A DNA stretch of 64,000 nucleotides from JAXLSZ01 sp046330315. Lineage in GTDB: Bacteria > Actinomycetota > Thermoleophilia > Solirubrobacterales > 70-9. The translations under genes and the position numbers were made by a program. The notes below the pieces were generated by a model. That model had not been told where the DNA came from. It worked only from the letters and a program-made list of their open reading frames with translations, and made no database searches. Below are positions 1-7,018 of the stretch, piece after piece. The DNA lies in the NCBI GenBank assembly GCA_046330315.1, contig JAXLSZ010000009.1, positions 194,416-258,415 on the forward strand, written 5' to 3'. How positions within the stretch are numbered: position 1 is the stretch's first letter; every line of letters begins with the position of its first letter.

Positions 1-709
1 CCTTCGGCTGGGACATGTAGTCGCCGATCGACGCCCCCAGCGGCCGGGTGAGGATGTAGGCGACCCAGAAGGAGAGGATCGCGTTGAGGCGGAAACGGAA
101 GTGAGCCACCGCGACCACCGCGATCGCGGCCGCGAACAGCAGCAGTGCGTTGAGGTAGCCGAGATTGGCCTGCTCGGAAATGAGGTCACCGGCCGAGGTC
201 CCCAGCGCGAAGGTGAAGAGGACCGCGGCCCAGTAGAAGGCCTCGCGCCGGGTGGTGAAGATGGTGTGGATCGAGAGGGTGCGCTCGCTCGCGTACCAGA
301 CCGCGAAGGTGATCGTGAGGGCGATGCTGAAGACAATCGTGGTCGTCTGCAGCGGGACGCCGTAGCCGTCGACCAGGTTGTCGCTGATCAGGGTTCCGAC
401 GACGCTGATCAGCACGACCGAGAGCCAGTAGATCCCGGGCTTGTAGCGGTCGGAGAGGAACTGGAAGACCAGGGCGACGATCAGAACGCCGCTCATCACG
501 TAGCTGGTGCCGCTCAGGCCGAGGCCGAGATTTGTGTTCAGGAAGTCCGCAGCAGTCTCCCCGACCGTCGTGCAGAGGACCTTGATGATCCAGAAATACA
601 GCGTGATCTCGGGGACCTTGTTCAGCATCCGCCGCCCGATCGACTCGGCCGGGCCGGATTCTTCGCGCTGGAGCCGGGGCGGTTCCTGCGTGTGGGTGGT
701 CGTGCTCAT
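1..709 (-). CDS. COG4705-like multispanning membrane protein, 3' end cut by window edge
   Basis: The frame opens at ATG 709 and stays open to base 1, giving 236 residues without a stop, so the C-terminus lies outside the window. After a polar 40-residue N-terminus there are about seven hydrophobic segments. Four of them carry a similar small-residue/aspartate ending (GETAADFL, GTLISDNL, GTSAGDLI, GASIGDYM), suggesting an internal duplication with acidic residues in the membrane. This pattern matches the COG4705 family of uncharacterised integral membrane proteins. Substrate or partner is not known. It is divergent from the von Willebrand A gene across a 155-bp gap. Confidence 0.8.
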   Translation of the reverse strand, partial: MSTTTHTQEPPRLQREESGPAESIGRRMLNKVPEITLYFWIIKVLCTTVGETAADFLNTNLGLGLSGTSYVMSGVLIVALVFQFLSDRYKPGIYWLSVVLISVVGTLISDNLVDGYGVPLQTTTIVFSIALTITFAVWYASERTLSIHTIFTTRREAFYWAAVLFTFALGTSAGDLISEQANLGYLNALLLFAAAIAVVAVAHFRFRLNAILSFWVAYILTRPLGASIGDYMSQPK

Positions 710-864
710 CGTGCCTTCCGTTATTCGCTGTTGGAGCGACAGGTTGGCGGGGGGCGCCTGAACGTTTCCTGAGAGAGTCGGACAATGGGGGTGCGTTTCG
801 CGCCCGGGCGCGGGCCGCGATTCGCCCGTGTCAGAAAAGCACCCCGTGGCGCGACCCCTCTTCC

Positions 865-2121
865 ATGCAGATAGACACCAAGCTGGACTTCAACCTGATC
901 TCCCTCGAACAGGCGGAGACGATCCACGCCATGCTCGAGCTCACCGCTCCCGACCTCCCCGGCGAGCGCCGCCGCGACCCCGCGACCCTTCAGGTCGTCC
1001 TCGATCGCAGCGGCTCGATGGCCGGCGGCGCCCTTCACTCCTCGCTGGTCGCGATCGACTCCCTGCTCGGGCGGCTGCTCCCCGACGACCACTTCGGGCT
1101 GGTCGTCTTCGACGACGAGGTGGCCGTCGCGGTGCCAGCCGGCGAGCTCGGCGACCCCGCGTCCGCCCGCGCTCTCCTGCGCCGGATTGGCCCCGGCGGG
1201 ATGACCAACCTCTCCGGCGGCCTGCTGCGCGGCATCCAGGAGGCCCAGCGGGTGGCCGGCGAGGGCGGCGCGACCGTGGTGCTGCTCTCAGACGGCCACG
1301 CCAACCAGGGCGTCACCGACCACGCCGGCCTCGCCGAGTTCGCCGCCGGCGCCTACCGGGGCGGCATCGCCACCTCGACGATCGGCATCGGCCGCGGCTA
1401 TGACGAGGACCTGATGGAGGCGATCGCCCGCGGCGGCCAGGGCAACTCGAGCTTTGGCGAGGACGGCGACGAGGCCGGGGCCCAGCTCGCCTCCGAGGTG
1501 GAGGGCCTGCTCGAGCAGAGCGTGCAGGCCGCGAGCCTCACCGTCCGGCCCGCGGCGCCGGTCAGCGCCGTGCGCCTCTACAACGACCTGCCCACCAGCC
1601 CCCTCGACGGCGGCTTCGTGGCCGAGCTGGGCGGCCTCTACGGCGAGGAGACCCGCCGCCTGGTCCTCGAGATCGACGTGCCGGGGATCGCCGCGCTCGG
1701 CCCGGCCCGGGTCTGCGAGTTGGAGCTGCGCTGGGTCGAGGTCGAGGCCATGGAGCAGAAGGTCGCGAGGATCCCGGTCAACGTCAACGTCGTCCCCGGG
1801 GACCAGGCCGCCGGCCGGGTCCCCGACGCCGAGGTCTCGACCGAGGTCGCCTACCAGCGCGCCCAGCGCTCCAAGAAGGAGGCCTCCGAGGAGATCCGCC
1901 GCGGCGACATCCTCGCGGCCCAGCACTGCTACGACGCGGCCCGCGCCGACCTGGCCAGTGCCCGCCGCCGCGCCCCCAGGCGCCTGCACGACGACCTCGA
2001 CCAGGAGATCGAGATGCTCGCCCGCCTCTCCGAGGAGAGCGCCCGCGACCGCTTCGCCGCCCGCAAGCGCTCGATCTCCGACTACCACCTCAAGGCGCGG
2101 AGGAGGGGGCGGCGATATTGA
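865..2121 (+). CDS. von Willebrand factor A domain protein
   Basis: A 418-residue protein with a VWA fold. The MIDAS metal site is visible as DRSGSM (Asp47, Ser49, Ser51), followed by the MTNLSGG threonine loop near residue 113 and a LLSDGHAN strand near 140. The second half (about 200-330) is a beta-rich stretch typical of VWA proteins that bind peptides, and the C-terminus (330-418) is highly charged and helical. There is no signal peptide, so it is probably cytosolic. VWA proteins usually act as metal-dependent protein-binding scaffolds; the partner is unknown. The stop overlaps the start of the next gene, suggesting translational coupling. Confidence 0.85.
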   Translation: MQIDTKLDFNLISLEQAETIHAMLELTAPDLPGERRRDPATLQVVLDRSGSMAGGALHSSLVAIDSLLGRLLPDDHFGLVVFDDEVAVAVPAGELGDPASARALLRRIGPGGMTNLSGGLLRGIQEAQRVAGEGGATVVLLSDGHANQGVTDHAGLAEFAAGAYRGGIATSTIGIGRGYDEDLMEAIARGGQGNSSFGEDGDEAGAQLASEVEGLLEQSVQAASLTVRPAAPVSAVRLYNDLPTSPLDGGFVAELGGLYGEETRRLVLEIDVPGIAALGPARVCELELRWVEVEAMEQKVARIPVNVNVVPGDQAAGRVPDAEVSTEVAYQRAQRSKKEASEEIRRGDILAAQHCYDAARADLASARRRAPRRLHDDLDQEIEMLARLSEESARDRFAARKRSISDYHLKARRRGRRY

Positions 2122-2825
2122 GCGAGCGCTCGACAGCCTCCACCCCCGCTCGCGAGGACCTCGCGACCCGCGGGGCCAACCTGGTGCAGACGCTGCTCGT
2201 CCAAACCGAGGAGCGCCAGCCCCAGGACCCCGACGCGGCCCCGGCGACGCTGGTAGCGCGCGTCTTCGCCGAGCTTGCGCAGACCGCGGCCGCGCTGGGG
2301 GAGTTTGCTCCCGGTGAGTCGGGCAGCATCCTCTGCGCGGGGTGGTTCGCGTCCACCTCCGCGTTCGCGCTCTCGGCGATCGCCCGCATCCATCCCGAGT
2401 TGCGCGACGAGTCGCCGGCCACGGCCAAGAACCTGCTGATCGCGGGCCTGGACGAGGACCTCGCGCAGTGGCTGGAGGAGGATGAGAGGCGGCAGGATCT
2501 CACCCCCGAGGGATGGCTGAGGGCGACGACCGCGCTGCTCTTCGGGGCGGCGAACGGGGTCGTCGTCCTGGAGGGACTCCGCTGGGAGCCGGCGGATGGT
2601 CCGGACGAGGAGCGCTACTGGGACACCCCTGAGGGCCAGAGCACCGAGGAGGCGATTTCCGACGCGCTCCTCCAGGCCGCCGTCGCCGCCGCCGCGGCGG
2701 CGCAGTGGTGCGCCGAGCGCTTCGACGAGCTTCCGGAGTCCGAGCCCGATGACGAGGTCGGCGAGGTCGGGAGCGGCTGCCAGGGAGGCGCCGCGAGCGA
2801 CGATTGCAAGATCGCCGGCTTCTAG
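2118..2825 (+). CDS. hypothetical protein coupled to the VWA gene
   Basis: A 235-residue acidic protein starting at TTG 2118, which overlaps the VWA stop as TTGA, so the two are likely translated together. I do not recognise a family. The middle (60-200) is predicted all-helical, rich in Ala, Leu and Glu, with an alanine run near residues 186-196. The tail is acidic with two cysteines. No signal peptide or membrane segment is seen. A role with the VWA protein is inferred only from the overlap. It runs into the convergent gene 2822-3136, sharing four bases. Confidence 0.6.
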   Translation: MSERSTASTPAREDLATRGANLVQTLLVQTEERQPQDPDAAPATLVARVFAELAQTAAALGEFAPGESGSILCAGWFASTSAFALSAIARIHPELRDESPATAKNLLIAGLDEDLAQWLEEDERRQDLTPEGWLRATTALLFGAANGVVVLEGLRWEPADGPDEERYWDTPEGQSTEEAISDALLQAAVAAAAAAQWCAERFDELPESEPDDEVGEVGSGCQGGAASDDCKIAGF

Positions 2826-3136
2826 GCGCGAACCAGCTCGGCGCGGTCGAGGCCGGCGGGCCGCACCTCGATCCGCACCACCTCGGCGCCGGTCAGGCCG
2901 GCTCGGCCGATTGCCGCATCGAGCAACGGCCGCCCGCGCTGCAGCGCTCGATCGGCATCCTCGGCGCCCACGCAGATGGTGAGGTGGAGCACGCCGCTCG
3001 TGAAATCGGCATCGACGACCGGCTCGAGCTCCACCTCGTCTGCTTCCAGGGCGGTGATCACCAGCTCCGCATTGCCCTCCGCGACCGCTCGCCTGCCCGC
3101 CTCCGCAAGGCCAATTGTCAGCTCGAATTCCCTCAT
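2822..3136 (-). CDS. small hypothetical protein
   Basis: A 104-residue protein. I chose ATG 3136 (MREFELTIG); MEGT at 3148 is the alternative, while longer extensions run into the upstream gene in a compositionally poor frame. The sequence alternates short beta strands (FELTIG, LVITALEA, VLHLTICVG, VVRIEVRP) with helices, as in a ferredoxin-like or ACT-like alpha/beta fold, but I cannot name the family. It is divergent from the ARPP-1 gene (115 bp apart) and convergent with the gene before it. Confidence 0.55.
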   Translation of the reverse strand: MREFELTIGLAEAGRRAVAEGNAELVITALEADEVELEPVVDADFTSGVLHLTICVGAEDADRALQRGRPLLDAAIGRAGLTGAEVVRIEVRPAGLDRAELVRA

Positions 3137-3251
3137 CGTCCCTTCCATACGAAACGTAGCGCCGCGACTCCGCCAAGAGGGGTGCGCCGGTGCCGCGTCA
3201 GAAATCCGCGGCAGGCCACGACTCCCCGACCACCAACCCGAAAGGCAGCCG

Positions 3252-4307
3252 ATGACACACACGACCGACGCAGACCCCAACGCCGAAGCCGCTACCCAGA
3301 CGGACTCGATCGCCAACCTCCTGGCCGAGCCCCTGCGGGTTGGCGAGCCGGTGCGGATCGAGAACCTGACCGTCTTCCCGCTGTTCGGGCCCGGGCCGCG
3401 GCTGGACTACGTCTCCTTCGCCCAGGGGCGCGAGGACGGCGTGCGGGTGGGGGAGATCGAGGGCCGCGCCTCGGTCAACGACCTGGTGGTCGAGAACCGA
3501 AGCGGGGAGATCGTCCTGCTGTACGAGGGCGAGGAGGTCCTCGGGGCCCAGCAGAACCGCACCTTCGACGTCTCGGCGCTGGTCGCGCCCGGCGCCAAGG
3601 TGAGGATGCCGGTGAGCTGCATGGAGGCTGGGCGCTGGGACGGCCGGCGCAATCGGGAGGAGATGCTCCCCGCCCCGCAGACCGCCAACCCGCGCATCCG
3701 TCGCGCCAAGGCGCTGCAGGTGAACGCCGTGCTCGCGGCGGGCCCTGCCCGCGCCATGCAGGCCGATGTCTGGGACGAGGTCGCCCACGAGCGCGCCCGC
3801 CACGCCGCTCACTCTCCGACCGGCGCGATGAACGACGTCTACGAGCACCGCCGCGACCGCCTGCGGCGGATCGAGGCGGCCGCTCCCTGCCAGGAGGGCC
3901 AGGTCGGCTCGATCGCCGCGATCAACGGCTCGATGCGGGTGCTCGACTACGCCAGCCGCCCCGACGTCTACCGCTCGCTGCACGGCCGCCTCGTCCAGGG
4001 CTACGGCCTGGACGCGCTGGCCGAGGAGCAGGACGGCCGGCCCGCCGATGCCTCGCTGGAGACCGCCCGCGGCTTCGCCCTGCTGGCCGGGGAGGCGCCA
4101 ATCTCCAGCCGCCGGCCCGGGTGCGGCCTCGGCGAGGAGGTCCGCTTCGCCGCCCATGCGGCAACCGGCAGTGGCCTCGCCAACCGGGGCGAGCTGATCC
4201 AGCTCTCCGTCTTCCCCGACCAGGGTGACGGCGACTCCGGCTCCTCGCGCCGCCCAGGCCCGCGACCGGGCCGGGTGCGCCGGCCCTCCCGGCGGCGCCG
4301 GCTCTAG
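3252..4307 (+). CDS. ARPP-1 (DUF6569-type) domain protein
   Basis: A 351-residue protein starting at ATG 3252. Residues 35-310 show the features I associate with the ARPP-1 family (ARG and Rhodanese-Phosphatase-superfamily associated): a leading IENLTVFPLFGPG strand, VNDLVVENRSGEIVLLYEGEEVLGAQQNRT, and a PVSCMEAGRWD motif. The C-terminal 30 residues are Arg/Pro-rich. Members are soluble and usually found with poly-ADP-ribose or phosphatase-like signalling genes; the biochemical role is not established. No partner of that kind is seen here. Confidence 0.75.
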   Translation: MTHTTDADPNAEAATQTDSIANLLAEPLRVGEPVRIENLTVFPLFGPGPRLDYVSFAQGREDGVRVGEIEGRASVNDLVVENRSGEIVLLYEGEEVLGAQQNRTFDVSALVAPGAKVRMPVSCMEAGRWDGRRNREEMLPAPQTANPRIRRAKALQVNAVLAAGPARAMQADVWDEVAHERARHAAHSPTGAMNDVYEHRRDRLRRIEAAAPCQEGQVGSIAAINGSMRVLDYASRPDVYRSLHGRLVQGYGLDALAEEQDGRPADASLETARGFALLAGEAPISSRRPGCGLGEEVRFAAHAATGSGLANRGELIQLSVFPDQGDGDSGSSRRPGPRPGRVRRPSRRRRL

Positions 4308-4318
4308 GATCCCGCGCC

Positions 4319-4549
4319 GTGGGCGAAGCCCCCGCACAGGACCCGCCGGGCCAGAGCGGCTGGGTCCTGTGCCCGGGGTGCCAGCAGCGAAGCGGCCCGC
4401 CCGGGGCGCTCTGCCCGGACTGCGGCTCGCGCCTGCCCGAGCCCGAGCGCGCCGGCTCGGGCTGCGCGGTCGCCCTGATCGGCGCCCTGGTGGTCTCGCC
4501 GGTTCCCAGTCATCTGTTGATCCACGATCACCTGAATGGATGCCGGTGA
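4319..4549 (+). CDS. small zinc-ribbon protein, C-terminus possibly altered
   Basis: A 76-residue frame starting at GTG 4319, 11 bp after the ARPP-1 gene. It carries two CxxC pairs (CPGC, CPDC) forming a classical zinc ribbon, followed by a hydrophobic stretch (CAVALIGALVVS) that would be a single membrane helix. The last 20 residues (from PSHLLIHDHL) look unlike a normal continuation, and the reading runs into the start of the toxin-like gene, so the original C-terminus may have been replaced or lost by rearrangement. No function is known. Confidence 0.5.
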   Translation: MGEAPAQDPPGQSGWVLCPGCQQRSGPPGALCPDCGSRLPEPERAGSGCAVALIGALVVSPVPSHLLIHDHLNGCR

Positions 4550-4850
4550 CCGAGTCCTGCGCCAGACGACGGATCCCGATGGACGTACGGTCGTCCTCCT
4601 CAGGCGAATCTGGGAGCGCAAGATCGTCCTCAGCCGCCCGGAACTTGGCGAGCATCTCGACGCCGTGGTCGAAGCGGTCAGTGCCCCGGACCATGCCGAG
4701 GACGACCCGCTCGAGCGCCGCCGCCGCTTCTACCGACGAACCGCGGGACCCAGCCGGTAGCTGATGGTCGTCGTAAGCTACGAGCAGGAACCGGGGCGGA
4801 TCATCACCGCCCTGGCCAACCGAAAGGACCCCGCACGATGGAGGCCGTGA
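4536..4850 (+). pseudogene. toxin-like (DUF4258 / PBECR-type) gene interrupted by an amber codon
   Basis: From ATG 4536 the frame reads RRIWERKIVLSRPEL, HLDAVVEAV, RRRFYRRTAGPSR and then hits TAG at 4758-4760. The same frame continues with LMVVVSYEQEP and ITALANRK to TGA at 4850. Proteins of this family typically read GPSRW-L-VVV at this point, so a Trp codon TGG seems to have become TAG. The remainder overlaps the DUF2283 gene by 13 bp, a usual arrangement for such pairs. In related families these are small RNase-like toxins. As read, the product would be 74 residues lacking the final strands and is probably inactive. Confidence 0.6.
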
Positions 4851-5134
4851 ACATCTCCATAGGGCCCCTGGAGTTCGACCACGCCGACTATGACGCCGAG
4901 GGCGACGTGCTCTACCTGCACATCGGAGAGCCGGTCGAGGCCGAGGGCGAGGAGACTCCCGAGGGCCATGTGGTGGGCTTCTCGCCGGGTACCCCGCGGG
5001 TCGTCGGGCTGACCCTGATCGGCGCCCGCAGGCTGATCGAGCGCGACGGTCGTCTGGTCGTGACGATCCCAGAGAGGGTCGAGGCAAGCGCCGAGGATCT
5101 GGCTCCGGCGCTCGGCGTCGCAAGCGCGGGTTGA
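4838..5134 (+). CDS. DUF2283 family protein, probable antitoxin-like partner
   Basis: A 98-residue protein starting at ATG 4838 inside the tail of the toxin-like frame. The core Y-D-x-E-G-D-x-LY-x-H, then GHVVGFSPG, VVGLTLIGA and RLVVTIPER, matches DUF2283. These short beta-rich proteins commonly sit next to DUF4258/PBECR-like genes, which suggests a neutralising role. With its partner interrupted, this gene may now be a leftover antitoxin or serve an unrelated role. Confidence 0.75.
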   Translation: MEAVNISIGPLEFDHADYDAEGDVLYLHIGEPVEAEGEETPEGHVVGFSPGTPRVVGLTLIGARRLIERDGRLVVTIPERVEASAEDLAPALGVASAG

Positions 5135-5191
5135 GGCCTCCTCGCTGAAGTCCACCCCAACCGTGACCACCGCGCGTTAACCTGCAGTACT

Positions 5192-5290
5192 GACCATCAA
5201 GAGCGGTTGAGGGATCCGGCCCTTTGACGCCGCAGCAACCGACCGAGACCTCCGGGTCGAGGAACGGTGCTAACGCCGGAACCGATGGAG
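5192..5290 (+). promoter_or_regulatory. SAM-I-type (S-box) riboswitch
   Basis: The run ATCAAGAG (5196-5203), GAGGGATCCGGCCC near 5209-5222, CAGCAACC near 5233-5240 and GGTGCTAA (5266-5273) reproduces the conserved core of S-adenosylmethionine riboswitches. P1 can form between CCATC (5194-5198) and GATGG (5284-5288). The 3' P1 strand shares two bases with the Shine-Dalgarno GGAGGTG (5287-5293) of the next gene. Ligand binding would thus be expected to mask the ribosome site, giving translational OFF control. No methionine gene follows, which is unusual. A SAM-IV assignment is possible, but the core reads more like SAM-I. Confidence 0.85.
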
Positions 5291-5299
5291 GTGAATGAA

Positions 5300-5470
5300 G
5301 TGACTTTCAGCGAGCCGTACCGGACGATCACGGTCGAGCCCGTGATCGCGCCCGAACGAAAGCCCGAGCCCAAAGAGCGGCCCGACCCAGCTCCCGACCG
5401 TGAGCCCGAGCGAGAGCCGGCGCGCGAGCCCGCCAAGGCGGGCGCCATCACGGGCGGAGCCGCCCGGTGA
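5300..5470 (+). CDS. 56-residue Pro/Glu/Arg-rich peptide under riboswitch control
   Basis: I place the start at GTG 5300, six bases after a strong GGAGGTG Shine-Dalgarno; ATG 5285 in the same frame lies inside riboswitch P1 and is less likely. The first 18 residues look structured (TFSEPYRTITVEPVI). The rest is a low-complexity EPxREP/ERPDPAP tail ending AITGGAAR, probably disordered. There is no signal peptide or transmembrane helix. The stop overlaps the GTG start of the next gene (GTGA), so the two form an operon. I recognise no family. It could be a true small protein or a coupling leader for the downstream gene. Confidence 0.6.
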   Translation: MTFSEPYRTITVEPVIAPERKPEPKERPDPAPDREPEREPAREPAKAGAITGGAAR

Positions 5471-6090
5471 GGGGCCTTCGGGCCGCTCGGGCCGCCACCC
5501 ACAGGCCGGCGGGCCCGCCGCTCTTCGCGCCGGGCAGGCTCTTCGGCGTCAGGGGCTGGAGGATCGTCAAGAGGGAGCAGGGCGCGCTGCGACTGGGCGG
5601 CTACAGGGCGGAGCCCTGGCAGGCCGACGGCCGCAGCACCTGGGCGCGCTGCATCGCCGGATCCGGGCACCCGGGCGGTGAGGCGGCGCCGGCCGGCGGC
5701 TGCACCTGCGGCCTCTACGCCATGCACCCCTGGGCGATTGGCGACGAGTGGCCCTGGGCCGATCTCGCGGCAAGCGGCCCCGCCGCCGAGCTCGGCGCGA
5801 TCGGAATCGTCGAGGCGTGGGGGAAGGTGCAGGTCCACCGCGAGGGCTTCAGGGCCCAGTACGCGCGCCCGGTGCGCCTCGCCCTGGTCGGCGTCGGGCG
5901 CGACACCGCCTACGGCCGGCTGGTCGAGGACCTGGCGATCGCCCACCGCACCGGGCTGCTCGAGTTCGGCGACCGGGACCGACTCCAGGCCCACTGCGAG
6001 GCGGAGGGGATGGGGATCGCGCCGGAGACAGCCGAGTCGCTGATCGGCGAGGCCGACCCCGGAGCCGCGCGCGTGGACCGGTCCGGATAG
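5467..6090 (+). CDS. hypothetical protein with CxCGxYA and WGxVxxHxxGFRA motifs
   Basis: A 207-residue protein that starts at GTG 5467, coupled to the peptide gene. Visible landmarks are GWRIVKREQGALRLGGY (about 30-46), ARC near 61, a CTCGLYA motif near 79-85, and GIVEAWGKVQVHREGFRAQYARP near 112-134. I have seen this C-x-C-G-x-Y-A plus W-G-x-V-x-x-H combination in uncharacterised actinobacterial proteins, where it resembles a small beta-barrel sensor or ligand domain. The three cysteines may bind metal. Riboswitch control predicts expression when SAM is low, hinting at sulfur or methyl-group metabolism. No enzyme motif is seen. Confidence 0.7.
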   Translation: MRGLRAARAATHRPAGPPLFAPGRLFGVRGWRIVKREQGALRLGGYRAEPWQADGRSTWARCIAGSGHPGGEAAPAGGCTCGLYAMHPWAIGDEWPWADLAASGPAAELGAIGIVEAWGKVQVHREGFRAQYARPVRLALVGVGRDTAYGRLVEDLAIAHRTGLLEFGDRDRLQAHCEAEGMGIAPETAESLIGEADPGAARVDRSG

Positions 6091-6149
6091 GGGGTCGGTC
6101 GGTCCCTGGGTTCAGGGCGCTGAGACACGGCGAGTTGCGTGTCTGATCA

Positions 6150-6383
6150 TCAGGAAACCGTGAGCTGCAGGTTCTGGATGTCCCCTGCGGCGTCCTCGCC
6201 CGTGAGTGGCTCGCTCAGGGAGGTCACGTACTCCAGAAGGGCGTCGCGGAGCAGCTCCTCGGCCCCGGCGCGCGTCGGCGCGGCGGTGATGACCTCGGGC
6301 AGTTCGCGAATCCGGGCCTGTACCCAGTCGTCCTCGACGGTCTCAAAGACCGCCGTCAATGCGAGCTCGCTTGCAATTGACAA
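6150..6383 (-). CDS. HicB-like antitoxin
   Basis: The core LTAVFETVEDDWVQARIRELPEV followed by APTRAGAEELLRDAL is the usual HicB layout: a partial RNase-H-like strand set, then a helix. No ATG precedes it. TTG 6383 or TTG 6359 are the nearest starts, and longer extensions are compositionally odd. There is no separate DNA-binding domain and no HicA gene beside it. Bases 6403-6650 contain only an unconvincing remnant. It is therefore a solitary HicB, either regulatory or the leftover of a lost toxin-antitoxin pair. Confidence 0.6.
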   Translation of the reverse strand: MSIASELALTAVFETVEDDWVQARIRELPEVITAAPTRAGAEELLRDALLEYVTSLSEPLTGEDAAGDIQNLQLTVS

Positions 6384-6650
6384 AGGGTACCCGGGCACAG
6401 GCTCAAGGTCGAAGGATTCCGCGCAAACAGAACCGCCCAGGCCGAGAGGCCCGAGCAATCTGCCGGCAGCTAGGTGTGCCCGTCGTCTGAGGGCGACGCC
6501 CGAGTTCGCCCTGCTCGACCACACGGTCAGGCTTGAGGAGGCGCAGAAGGCCGGCGGCGACCACGCGCTGCTGGTGTCTGACCTGCGGCTCGCCGGACGC
6601 GGCTCGGCGCAGCCCGGTGCGGCGCTCCCGTCCGCCGCAACCGTTCCGAA

Positions 6651-6950
6651 CTAGGCGGCGGCGAGGTCCGCGGCTGCCTCGATCTCGACCCCGCTGGGGT
6701 AGAGGTTCCCCAGCCCGGTGACGTTCAGCACCCCGGCGATCGCGCCGACCGCGGCCTCGGCCGCGTGAGCCTCGTCGTCGGAGTCGACAGCGAGCGTGAC
6801 GATCGCGAGATCCTCTTCGTCCCAGGAGAGGACCGGGCCCAGATCCCGGTGCCGGGTCTCGAGGAGCCCGATGAATCGCTCCCACGCCGCCTCGTCACGA
6901 TCGCGGAACGGATAAACCCAGATAAGCCTGTCAAACCACCGCGTGCGTGC
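6651..6950 (-). CDS. hypothetical protein fragment without a clear start
   Basis: The frame from RWFDRLIWVYPFRDRDEAAWERFIGLLE through to ALAVDSDDEAHAAEAAVGAIAG and a short tail looks protein-like, with amphipathic helices and alternating strands. There is no ATG, GTG or TTG near its beginning. The next in-frame TTG is at 7031, inside the opposite-strand Fic gene and across its AT-rich upstream region. I therefore think the 5' end was lost. No family is recognised. Confidence 0.35.
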   Translation of the reverse strand, partial: ARTRWFDRLIWVYPFRDRDEAAWERFIGLLETRHRDLGPVLSWDEEDLAIVTLAVDSDDEAHAAEAAVGAIAGVLNVTGLGNLYPSGVEIEAAADLAAA

Positions 6951-6982
6951 ACCTGTGGAGCCGGATTTGACGGAACCGCTAC

Positions 6983-7010
6983 TTGACGAATATACGTTTA
7001 TACGTCTAAC
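6983..7010 (+). promoter_or_regulatory. candidate promoter/operator of the Fic gene
   Basis: An AT-rich patch in GC-rich surroundings, holding TTGACG (6983-6988) as a possible -35 element and two direct TATACGT copies (6991-6997 and 6999-7005) spaced 8 bp apart, one of which could bind a repressor. It ends 8 bp before the Fic ATG, so the transcript would be nearly leaderless. Inference from sequence only. Confidence 0.35.
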
Positions 7011-7018
7011 CTCAGCAG

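Noticed and set aside
3198..5123. Very long minus-strand open frame (about 640 codons)
   Set aside because: It is antisense to the ARPP-1 and DUF2283 genes, has a low-complexity Arg/Ala/Pro composition, and reflects the high GC of the coding strand.
6403..6650. HicA toxin remnant upstream of HicB
   Set aside because: A short LRGILR-like string resembles the HicA end, but no other HicA motif or continuous frame supports it.
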